Origin: Albidovulum sediminis
GTDB lineage: Bacteria; Pseudomonadota; Alphaproteobacteria; Rhodobacterales; Rhodobacteraceae
Assembly (NCBI RefSeq): GCF_025380365.1
Contig: NZ_JAOCQF010000001.1
Location: 310,001-374,000, forward strand
Length of the DNA stretch: 64,000 bases
Reading direction: 5' to 3'
The notes under the pieces were generated by a model. The model did not search any database, had not been told where the DNA came from, and saw nothing but the letters and a program-made list of their open reading frames with translations. Below, one piece after another: positions 10,377 to 17,346 of the stretch (within the stretch, counting starts at the first letter, position 1; every line of letters begins with the position of its first letter). The position numbers and the translations under genes are program-made.

Positions 10377-11300
10377 TCAGGGTTTGCCCGGGTTTCGCCC
10401 CGGGACGGTATGTCCGATGAAATCGTCGTAAAGTGCGGAGACGCGGGCCATGCGGCCCTCGACCTCGGCGCCCAGTTCGCGGAACACGCCATTGACCAGA
10501 AGCCCGATCAGCGAGGACATGGCCGACGTGGTGTCCCAGAAGTGGTTGAGGTCGGTCGGCACGGCGAAATGTTCGCTCACCAGCCCCGGCGCCCAGTCGC
10601 AGTAGGGGTCGGTGATCAGCGTGACGGGGATCCCCTCGTCCCGCGCGGCCACGGCGAGGTCGCGGGTCAGGCGCGAATAGCGGCGCCCGTCGATCAGGAC
10701 CAGCGTCGTCTCCTCCGGGTCCGACAGCAGCACCTCGGCGAAATGCCCGCCCGGGACATCGGCCAGGTTCACGCCTGCGCGGAGGTATTGCAGGTTGTGG
10801 ACCAGTTCCGCCGCATGGCCGCGTTCGGTCTGGAAGCCCGCCACCCAGACCGCCTGCCTCCGCGCCAGCCGCTGCACCGCCGCGCCAAAGGCGGGAGTGG
10901 CGGCCAGTTCGTAGACGTTGACAAGGGCCGCGATCTCGCGTTCCAGCGCACGGGCCAGTTCTTCGTTGCCCTGCTGGCTGCGCTGGTGAAAATCCTTCAG
11001 GCGGTCGCCGATCAGCCAGGCCTTTTCGCCAAGGTCCACCTGCAGCCTGGACTTCAGGTCCTTGAGGTGCCCGTAGCCGATCGACCGGCAGAACCGCCCG
11101 ACCGAGGCCTCCGACACGCCCACCTTGGCGGCGATGGTGGCCGCCGTCTCGAACGGCAGGGACGACAGGTTGGAGGCAAGGTAATGCGCCAGCGCGCGTT
11201 CCGAAGGGGTGCCGTTCCTGGCCGCGAGGGACAGTCGCTGATGCAGGTTGTCACCGGGCGTCGGCGCCTTGTCTTCCGTCTCTGGCCGGTCCTGGTCCAC
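10377..11300 (-). CDS. MurR/RpiR family transcriptional regulator
   Basis: A 307-residue regulator. The N-terminal RpiR-type helix-turn-helix (about 30-100) includes AAKVGVSEASVGRFCRSIGY, and a C-terminal SIS sugar-isomerase-fold domain (about 125-270) usually senses phosphosugars or cell-wall amino sugars. It is the first gene of the seven-gene leftward transporter operon and faces the racemase/GNAT pair across a 107-bp intergenic region, so it probably controls both transcripts. A RpiR effector domain next to peptide uptake and D-amino-acid enzymes would suit a cell-wall-derived signal, but that is inference. Confidence 0.88.
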   Translation of the reverse strand: MDQDRPETEDKAPTPGDNLHQRLSLAARNGTPSERALAHYLASNLSSLPFETAATIAAKVGVSEASVGRFCRSIGYGHLKDLKSRLQVDLGEKAWLIGDRLKDFHQRSQQGNEELARALEREIAALVNVYELAATPAFGAAVQRLARRQAVWVAGFQTERGHAAELVHNLQYLRAGVNLADVPGGHFAEVLLSDPEETTLVLIDGRRYSRLTRDLAVAARDEGIPVTLITDPYCDWAPGLVSEHFAVPTDLNHFWDTTSAMSSLIGLLVNGVFRELGAEVEGRMARVSALYDDFIGHTVPGRNPGKP

Positions 11301-11332
11301 AGCACGTCCCCCTTTGTCGGGGAAGCCTGTCA

Positions 11333-11342
11333 GAAAACTTTC
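11333..11342. promoter_or_regulatory. possible RpiR operator
   Basis: The short inverted repeat GAAA-AC-TTTC lies in the divergent region between the RpiR regulator and the racemase gene. RpiR-family sites are often GAAA/TTTC half-sites, and the location is right for control of both directions. The arms are only four bases, so chance occurrence is quite possible. Confidence 0.28.
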
Positions 11343-11407
11343 ATTCGGTCAACGATGCAAGTAAACTGCAACAGATCGCCCGCATCCCACCCGACCGGAG
11401 GACCCCG

Positions 11408-12541
11408 ATGCCCATTTCCACGCCGACCCGTGCCCCCTTGCGTATCGACGGGGCCACATTGCGGCTGGTGCGCCTGCCGCTGGTCACGCCCTTCACCATC
11501 GCGACCGGCACGATGACCGAAAAGGTGTTTCCTCTGCTGACCTTGCGGGCCGACGGGCTTGAGGGCTACGCCGAGGGCGTGATGGACCCGCTGCCCGATT
11601 ATCTGGAAGAAACCGTGGCCGGCGCGATGGACCTGATCGCACGGGTGCTGCTCCCGCAGGTGCTGGGCAGAAGCTTCGCGCACCCCGAGTCGCTGGCGCG
11701 CGCCTTTGCCCCCTGGCGGGCGAACTTCATGGCCCGGGCGACCGTCGAAATGGCCTTCTGGGATCTCTGGGCGAAATCGCTGGGCCTGCCCCTGCAGACC
11801 GTGCTGGGTGGCGCGGGCGAGGCCATCGACGTCGGCGTGTCGCTGGGCATCGGCCCCGTCGCCGGCACGCTGGAGCGGGTGGCGACCCACCTTGAGCAGG
11901 GCTACAAGCGCATCAAGCTGAAGGTGAAGCCGGGCCATGACATCGCCCTTCTGGAGGCGGTGCGCCATGCCTTCCCGGATGCGCACCTGACCGTGGACGC
12001 CAACTGCTGCTACACGCTGGCCGACAGCGACCTGATCCGCGGGATGGACGATTTCGCGCTGGACTACATCGAACAGCCGCTGGCCTGGGACGACATCCAC
12101 GATCACGCGACCCTGCAACGGCGGATTCGGACGCCGCTTTGCCTCGATGAATGCATCCGCACGGTGGACCACGCCCGCAAGGCGCTGCAAACCGACGCGG
12201 CGCGCGTGATCAACATCAAGGTCGGCCGGGTGGGCGGCCATGCCGCCGCCCGCCAGATCCACGACCTCTGCCAGTCCTTCCAGGTGCCGGTCTGGTGCGG
12301 AGGCATGCTGGAATCCGGCATCGGCCGGGCGCACAACATCCACCTCTCCACGCTGCCGGGCTTTACCAAGCCGGGCGACACCTCCTCGGCCAGCCGGTAT
12401 TTCACCCGCGACATCATCGAGCAGAAGCTTGAGACGGAGGGCGGCCGGATGCCTGTGCCGAAGGGACCGGGCATTGGCGTGACGCTGGATCTCGACTATC
12501 TGGGGACGGCAACGCTTTCGGTGCAGGACTTCGCCGCATGA
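11408..12541 (+). CDS. enolase-superfamily N-acylamino-acid racemase-like enzyme
   Basis: A 377-residue member of the muconate-lactonizing subgroup of the enolase superfamily. It has the catalytic KxK motif (K170, K172), metal ligands D197 (DANCCYT), E222 (IEQPL) and D247 (LDECI), and the second catalytic lysine K271 (NIKVGRVGG). The segment WCGGMLESGIGRAHN (296-310) is the signature of the o-succinylbenzoate synthase/N-succinylamino-acid racemase branch. No menaquinone genes are nearby and the next gene, overlapping by ATGA, is a GNAT. That is the known gene pairing of the pathway that converts D-amino acids to L-amino acids through N-succinyl intermediates, so racemase function is favoured over o-succinylbenzoate synthase. 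Dipeptide epimerase remains an alternative. Confidence 0.85.
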   Translation: MPISTPTRAPLRIDGATLRLVRLPLVTPFTIATGTMTEKVFPLLTLRADGLEGYAEGVMDPLPDYLEETVAGAMDLIARVLLPQVLGRSFAHPESLARAFAPWRANFMARATVEMAFWDLWAKSLGLPLQTVLGGAGEAIDVGVSLGIGPVAGTLERVATHLEQGYKRIKLKVKPGHDIALLEAVRHAFPDAHLTVDANCCYTLADSDLIRGMDDFALDYIEQPLAWDDIHDHATLQRRIRTPLCLDECIRTVDHARKALQTDAARVINIKVGRVGGHAAARQIHDLCQSFQVPVWCGGMLESGIGRAHNIHLSTLPGFTKPGDTSSASRYFTRDIIEQKLETEGGRMPVPKGPGIGVTLDLDYLGTATLSVQDFAA

Positions 12542-13248
12542 CCGACCTGACCTTCCGCGACCTCTCCGGCATGGCCGAGTTCCGCGCCGCGGAAAACCTG
12601 CAACGCGCGGTCTGGGGCGAGGGGGACCAGCCCGACCCCGCCGACCTGATGATGGTCATCCAGGCGGAAGGCGGCCTGGTCGGGGGGGCCTTCGCGGGGG
12701 ACAGGATTCTGGGCTATGTCTTCGGCTTTCCCACGCGCGAGGGGCGGGTGCAGCATTCCCACCGGCTGGCCGTGCTGCCCGAGGCGCGGGGGCTGCAACT
12801 GGGGGTGCGGCTGAAGTTCTATCAGCGGCGCTGGTGCCTTGAGCGCGGCATCACCCATGTCCGCTGGACCTTCGACCCGCTTCGCCTGGTCAACGCGACG
12901 ATGAACATCCATCGCCTTGGCGCCACCTCCGACACCTACCTGCCCGACTATTATGGCGAGATGGCGGGCATCAACAGCGGCCTCGCCTCCGACCGGCTTC
13001 TGGTCGACTGGGATCTGGCCGCGCCGGTGAGCCGCGCGCTGGCCGAGGGCCTGCCGCGCCCGGCCCAACCCTGCCGGCCCCTGAACGTGACCCTGCCCGA
13101 AGACCTGGAAACCCTGACCCGCGACGACCCGGAGCAGGCCCACGCCCTTCGCATCGACCTGCGCAAGGCGTTGCAGGCCGCCCTCGCCAACGGGCACCGG
13201 ATCATGGATTTCGACCGAAACCGCCGCCAGTACCTGCTGACGCCCTGA
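12538..13248 (+). CDS. GNAT acetyltransferase, candidate D-amino-acid N-succinyltransferase
   Basis: A 236-residue GNAT of the COG3375 type. The beta-bulge and acyl-CoA-binding region is around HRLAVLPEARGLQLGVRLKF (about 75-95), followed by the family segment WTFDPLRLVNATMNIHRLGA. The start overlaps the racemase stop (ATGA, 12538-12541), so the two are one operon. In Geobacillus a homologous GNAT next to N-succinylamino-acid racemase is a succinyl-CoA:D-amino-acid N-succinyltransferase; the same job is inferred here. The third step of that pathway, an N-succinyl-L-amino-acid hydrolase (usually M20), is not in the window. Confidence 0.8.
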   Translation: MTDLTFRDLSGMAEFRAAENLQRAVWGEGDQPDPADLMMVIQAEGGLVGGAFAGDRILGYVFGFPTREGRVQHSHRLAVLPEARGLQLGVRLKFYQRRWCLERGITHVRWTFDPLRLVNATMNIHRLGATSDTYLPDYYGEMAGINSGLASDRLLVDWDLAAPVSRALAEGLPRPAQPCRPLNVTLPEDLETLTRDDPEQAHALRIDLRKALQAALANGHRIMDFDRNRRQYLLTP

Positions 13249-13278
13249 ACACGCGGGTGGGTGCCAGGGCCGCGCGGC

Positions 13279-13587
13279 GGCGGGCAGCAGGGTGTCGCGG
13301 CGGTACTTGAGGAACTCGACGCCCGTGCGGTTCTGGCGACCGACGGCCCGCGCGCCCAGCCGGCGCAGGGCGCCAAGGTTGCGACGAGAGGGCGGCAACA
13401 GGAACGTGACGAAGGGGATGCGCCCGTCGCATGCGCGGCAGGCTTCCTTCGCGGCGGCGAAGCGCAGCACTTCGACCTCTCCCCAACCACCGCCCAGCAA
13501 AGGCATGCGCGCGCGCAGGCGCGGGTCCGACATATGCGCGGCCAGTTCCGCCAGCGGCACCCCGGTCAGGCGCGCGAACCGGGCTGA
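13279..13587 (-). pseudogene. possible internally deleted GNAT remnant
   Basis: On the minus strand a frame free of stops encodes coding-like sequence: RFARLTGVPLAELAAHMSDP, then LRFAAAKEACRACDGR, then directly VTFLLPPSRRNLGALRRLGA and EFLKYRRDTLLPA. The first half looks like the N-terminal part, and the second like the C-terminal part, of Rhodobacteraceae GNAT acetyltransferases, with the middle acyl-CoA-binding portion missing. There is no good start, and the frame runs on antisense to the upstream GNAT gene. The most likely reading is a decayed gene with an internal deletion. Confidence 0.35.
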
Positions 13588-13946
13588 GGGCGGCGTGACG
13601 GGGTTCTGGAACCCCCATCTCGGGCGGGGGCCGAGTGCGGTTCATCGCGCGCCGACGGCATGGTGCGGACGGGCACATCACGATTGGCCCTCCTGTTCCT
13701 CGAACCTCGCCGACCGCCTCATGCTCTGGCCGGCACCTGCCTTTCGGGCGAGGAGGTGGCGACCGGCACGGGCGCGTCGCGGTCCGCGGCCGGCGACCGT
13801 GTCTTCGGTCCCGCCGGCATGCATGCTGGTGCGCATGCGCCCCGCGACCTGTTCCCGCGCCGGTCCTGTTTCCCGGTCCCCCTTTGTTGTGTCGGGAAAG
13901 CCTTTGGTTCAGGATTGCGGAAACACCCGAGGGGATCCCGCCCGAG
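13588..13946. other. intergenic, no gene recognised
   Basis: GC-rich sequence between the GNAT remnant and the LysR gene. Several frames are open in both directions, but none has family-like sequence, a ribosome site or a plausible start. It presumably holds the promoter of the LysR gene. Confidence 0.5.
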
Positions 13947-14834
13947 ATGGACAAGCTATCCGTCATGCATGCCTTCCGCCGCATCGTCGAACGCGGCAGT
14001 TTCGCGCGTGCGGCGGAAGACCTTGGCGTCTCGCCCGCGCTTCTGAGCCGCGAGATCAAGCTGCTGGAGGAAGGTCTCGGGACAAGTCTCCTCACGCGCA
14101 CGACACGATCCATGTCGCTGACCGATGCCGGCCGGCTTTACTACGACGAAGCGTCGGGCATCCTCGACGCCGTGAGCCAGGTCGAAACCCGCATCCGCGA
14201 GGGTTCCGGCGTCGTGCGGGGCCATCTGAAGGTGAACGCCTCCAGTTCCTTCGGGCAGACGATCATCGCGGCGATGCTGCCCTCGTTCCTGGGGGCTTAT
14301 CCGGATCTTCGTCTCACTCTCTCGATGGACGACCGGGTGGTCGACATGGTCGAGGGCGGTTTCGACGTCTCGATCCGCATTCGGGCCGCCATGCCGGACT
14401 CGGCGCTCGTGGCGCGCAAGATCGGGACGATGCGGCAACGGATCTTCGCCGCACCCGCCTATCTTGCGCGGGCCGGCGTTCCGCAGACGCCGGAGGACAT
14501 CGCAGGTCACAGGGTGATCGGTTTCCTCCTCGCGGATCACCTGACCTCGTGGGTGCTGAACGGCCCTTCCGGTTCGACCTCGGTTGACCTCGATCCACCG
14601 GTCCGCGTGGGCAACAGCCTTGTGCTGCGCGATCTGCTGATCGCGGGTCAGGGTATCGGAACGCTGCCGGACTTCGTCTCGAAGCAGCCCGAGGCGCGCA
14701 AGGAGCTGGTCCGCGTCCTGCCGGACTGGGAGCTTCCGGCGCCGGACATCTTCGCGGTGGCGACCTCGCGGCTGGGGATGGATGCGCGCGTGACGGCGTT
14801 TCTCGACCATCTCCGCGCGGCGCTGGACCCCTGA
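13947..14834 (+). CDS. LysR family transcriptional regulator
   Basis: A 295-residue LysR protein. The N-terminal winged helix (residues 1-60) has FRRIVERGSFARAAEDLGVS, then LSREIKLLEEGLGTSLLTRTTR. The C-terminal periplasmic-binding-like effector domain (about 90-290) is of the CrgA/DsdC-like group often adjacent to quinone reductases. The start at 13947 matches the family beginning (MDKLSVMHAF); the frame is open to 13635 but that part is not family-like. It lies immediately upstream of and co-oriented with the WrbA-type gene, which it probably controls in response to quinone or electrophile stress. Confidence 0.88.
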   Translation: MDKLSVMHAFRRIVERGSFARAAEDLGVSPALLSREIKLLEEGLGTSLLTRTTRSMSLTDAGRLYYDEASGILDAVSQVETRIREGSGVVRGHLKVNASSSFGQTIIAAMLPSFLGAYPDLRLTLSMDDRVVDMVEGGFDVSIRIRAAMPDSALVARKIGTMRQRIFAAPAYLARAGVPQTPEDIAGHRVIGFLLADHLTSWVLNGPSGSTSVDLDPPVRVGNSLVLRDLLIAGQGIGTLPDFVSKQPEARKELVRVLPDWELPAPDIFAVATSRLGMDARVTAFLDHLRAALDP

Positions 14835-14837
14835 CAT

Positions 14838-14859
14838 CATTCAACCTGCGTAAAGAATG
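14838..14859. promoter_or_regulatory. possible LysR-type operator
   Basis: The inverted repeat CATTC-N12-GAATG begins four bases after the LysR stop and ends 82 bp before the wrbA-type start. It fits the T-N11-A style of LysR sites and the position of an activator site for the downstream operon. It could instead be a chance repeat or a small transcript-end structure. Confidence 0.32.
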
Positions 14860-14941
14860 AAGTGAGCGCCGGCGGGTTATTCCGGCGCGACCGATCTCCC
14901 ATCCTCCCGGGCACCGAAACCCGAAGCCTGATGAGGATCCC

Positions 14942-15565
14942 ATGACCCGCGTCCTGATACTCTACTATTCCAGCTACGGCCACGTCCGTGCCCTTGCGCA
15001 GGCCGAGGCCGAGGGCGCCCGCAGCGTGCCCGGCACCCGGGTGGACCTGCGGCGCGTGCCCGAAACCGTCCCTGAAGATGTCCGGCAGAAGGCCGGTTTC
15101 GTCGCGGACGATACGCCCGTTGCGACCCCTGCCGATCTGGAAACCTACGATGCCATCATCTTCGGCACACCGACGCTCTTCGGCATGATGGCCGGGCAGA
15201 TGAAGTCGTTCCTCGACCGGGCCGGCGGGCTCTGGGCGCGCAATGCGCTGGTCGGCAAGGTGGCCGCGGTCTTCACCTCCACCGGCTCGCAGCATGGCGG
15301 GCACGAGGCGACGCTGCTGTCCACCCAGATCCCGCTCCAGCATTTCGGGATGCTGATCGCGGGCATGCCTTACACCTTTTCGGGACAGAAGTCTGCCGGG
15401 GGCATCGTCGGCGGCGCCCCCTATGGCGCCGGCACCATCGCCGGTGCCGACGGGGCCCTTGTGCCCACCGAAACCGATCTGGCCGGCGCGCGCTTCCAGG
15501 GCGCCCATGTGGCCCGGATCGCCGCGCGGCTGGCCGTGGCCAGCCCGGCCGAGGAGGCTGCGTGA
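14942..15565 (+). CDS. NAD(P)H:quinone oxidoreductase, WrbA type
   Basis: A 207-residue flavodoxin-fold enzyme. The FMN phosphate loop is YYSSYGHVRALAQAEAEGA near the N-terminus. FGTPTLFGMMAGQMKSFLDR (about 77-96) and the TSTGSQHGGHEATLLS loop are diagnostic of WrbA-type quinone reductases (usual length about 200). It reduces quinones by two electrons in the cytosol, avoiding semiquinone radicals. It is the first gene of a small operon with a DsbA-like protein, whose start overlaps its stop by one base. Confidence 0.92.
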   Translation: MTRVLILYYSSYGHVRALAQAEAEGARSVPGTRVDLRRVPETVPEDVRQKAGFVADDTPVATPADLETYDAIIFGTPTLFGMMAGQMKSFLDRAGGLWARNALVGKVAAVFTSTGSQHGGHEATLLSTQIPLQHFGMLIAGMPYTFSGQKSAGGIVGGAPYGAGTIAGADGALVPTETDLAGARFQGAHVARIAARLAVASPAEEAA

Positions 15566-16203
15566 TGGCCTCGCTCACCATCGACTTCTTTCACGACGTC
15601 GTCTGTTGCTGGTGCTTCAACATCTCGTCGCGCGTACGCAGCCTGGCCGACGAGTTCGATCTCGACCTGCGGCACCGGACCTTCGTCCTGCAGGCCAGCC
15701 GCGCCGAGATGGCCGCGCGCTGGGGCACGCCCCGGGACGCGCGCGAGACCATCCTTGGCCACTGGGCCGCGTGCCGCCGCGCCAGCGACCGGCCGGAACG
15801 TGTCGCCATCGACGCGATGCGCGCCGCGCCATTCGAGTATCCGCACGGGATGACGGCCGCGCGCGGGTGCAAGGCGGCGGAGCGGCTCGCGGGGCAGGCC
15901 GCGCACTGGGACATGTTCGACCGGCTCCAGCAGATGCATCTGGGCGAAGCGCGCAACGTCGCGGACGCGGAGGTCGTTCTGAGCGCCGCACGGGACCTGG
16001 GCCTCGACGCCACGGCCTTCGCGGAGGCGTTCGACGACCCTGTCACGGTCCGCGCCGTCGAGGCTGACCGCCAGCGCGCCCGCACGCTCCACGTCCGCTC
16101 GATCCCGGCCCTCATTGTCCGCGAGACGGGCACCCGCCTCGTCAACGGCCCGCGCGAGGACCTGGCCGCACAGCTGCGCGCCGACCTCCGTCTTGTCGCC
16201 TGA
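15565..16203 (+). CDS. DsbA family oxidoreductase (FrnE-like)
   Basis: A 212-residue thioredoxin-fold protein of the DsbA/FrnE/2-hydroxychromene-isomerase group, with no signal peptide and so cytoplasmic. The N-terminal DFFHDVVCCWCFN carries a CxxC-like CCWC site, and a C-terminal cis-proline region has RSIPALIV. FrnE-like proteins are disulfide oxidoreductases linked to oxidative stress. The ATG at 15565 overlaps the WrbA stop (TGATG) and has GAGGAGG at 15551-15557; a GTG one codon upstream is possible. Co-transcription with a quinone reductase fits a redox or electrophile stress response. Confidence 0.82.
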   Translation: MASLTIDFFHDVVCCWCFNISSRVRSLADEFDLDLRHRTFVLQASRAEMAARWGTPRDARETILGHWAACRRASDRPERVAIDAMRAAPFEYPHGMTAARGCKAAERLAGQAAHWDMFDRLQQMHLGEARNVADAEVVLSAARDLGLDATAFAEAFDDPVTVRAVEADRQRARTLHVRSIPALIVRETGTRLVNGPREDLAAQLRADLRLVA

Positions 16204-16214
16204 AGGGGACCTTC

Positions 16215-17264
16215 ATGGCCGTCCTTCCCTTCCGCCGCAGCCACCGGAGGTGCCACCGCGGGTCCAGGGGCGTGCTCTGCGACCTGCCGTCCCACATCCT
16301 GCGCGACATCGGCCTCGATCCGTGGCCGGAACGTCCGCGCATCCCCTTTTCCGGCTCTGGTGAGCCTGTTCCGGAGACCGTGCCGATGTCTCGTACCACC
16401 GATATCCTGTTCACTTCGCTTGCCCCGGCGGTCTGGGGCAGCACCTATCTCGTCACGACCGAGGCACTGCCCGCGGGGCATCCCGTCACCCTCGCTGCAC
16501 TTCGCGCGCTGCCCGCGGGGCTGCTGCTGCTCGCTCTCACGCGCTGCCTGCCGCCGCGCGCCTGGCTCGGACGGGCCTTCCTGCTCGGCAGCCTGAACTT
16601 CGCGTTGTTCTGGGTGCTGCTGTTCGTGGCGGCCTACAGGCTTCCTGGCGGGGTCGCGGCCACGCTGGGATCGCTGCAGGCGATGATGGTCATCCTGATG
16701 GCGCGCGGGTGGCTCGGGACTCCGATCCGGGCGGGGGCGGTCGCCGCGGCCGCCACGGGGGCGCTGGGCGTGGCGCTGCTGCTGATCGACCCCGACTCCG
16801 CGCTCGACCCCATGGGCATCGCGGCCGGCCTTGGCGGCGCGGCTTCCATGGCGGCGGGCACGGTTCTCAGCCGGAAATGGCAGCCGCCCGTCTCCTCTCT
16901 CAGCTTCACCGCCTGGCAACTGACCGCCGGCGGCCTGATCCTTCTGCCGCTCGCGCTTTTGCTCGAGCCTCCGCTGCCGCCTCTTTCGGCATCGAACCTC
17001 GCCGGTCTCGCCTGGCTCGGCCTCGTCGGGGCCGCCGCGACATATGCGATCTGGTTCCGTGGTGTCGCAAGGCTGGAACCCGGCGCGGTCTCCATGCTCG
17101 GCATGATGAGCCCCGTGACCGCGGTGATCCTGGGCTGGGTGTGGCTGGGTCAGTCCCTCTCGGCCGTGCAGGCGGTCGGCGCGGCCATCGTTCTGGGCGC
17201 TGTCTGGGCAGGGCAGCGCTGCAATCGCGGCCGGTCCGGCGCGGGGCAGGTCGGGGTGGCATAG
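16215..17264 (+). CDS. EamA family transporter with in-frame DUF1127-like leader
   Basis: The main part (from the ATG at 16386) is a 292-residue, ten-helix EamA/DMT exporter with two homologous halves; the second ends in VWLGQSLSAVQAVGAAIVLGAVW. Upstream, in the same frame and without a stop, 57 residues beginning at 16215 look like a small DUF1127 protein (basic start, then LPSHILRDIGL). The upstream start has a good ribosome site (AAGGGGA), and the internal ATG also has GGAG eight bases before it. Either one 349-residue fusion is made or two nested starts are used. The gene is 11 bp after the DsbA-like gene, so it belongs to the same operon. The substrate is unknown. Confidence 0.78.
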   Translation: MAVLPFRRSHRRCHRGSRGVLCDLPSHILRDIGLDPWPERPRIPFSGSGEPVPETVPMSRTTDILFTSLAPAVWGSTYLVTTEALPAGHPVTLAALRALPAGLLLLALTRCLPPRAWLGRAFLLGSLNFALFWVLLFVAAYRLPGGVAATLGSLQAMMVILMARGWLGTPIRAGAVAAAATGALGVALLLIDPDSALDPMGIAAGLGGAASMAAGTVLSRKWQPPVSSLSFTAWQLTAGGLILLPLALLLEPPLPPLSASNLAGLAWLGLVGAAATYAIWFRGVARLEPGAVSMLGMMSPVTAVILGWVWLGQSLSAVQAVGAAIVLGAVWAGQRCNRGRSGAGQVGVA

Positions 17265-17314
17265 ACGATGACGGTGCCGGTCGTGAGAGGTCTCCTCGTG
17301 CTGGATCTTGGGGG

Positions 17315-17337
17315 CGCCCCCGGCCGGGCCGGGGGCG
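17315..17337. terminator. GC-rich hairpin between convergent genes
   Basis: A perfect 10-bp stem (CGCCCCCGGC / GCCGGGGGCG) with a 3-base loop lies between the ends of the EamA gene and the CopA gene, which converge. There is no T-run on either side, but the location and stability suit a bidirectional transcript end. Confidence 0.5.
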
Positions 17338-17346
17338 CGGGGGCCG

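Noticed and set aside
7731-11516. A 1261-codon plus-strand open frame across the transporter operon
   Set aside because: Composition (Arg, His, Gly, Gln) is that of an antisense shadow in GC-rich DNA; the minus strand carries clear ABC transporter and RpiR genes over the same bases.
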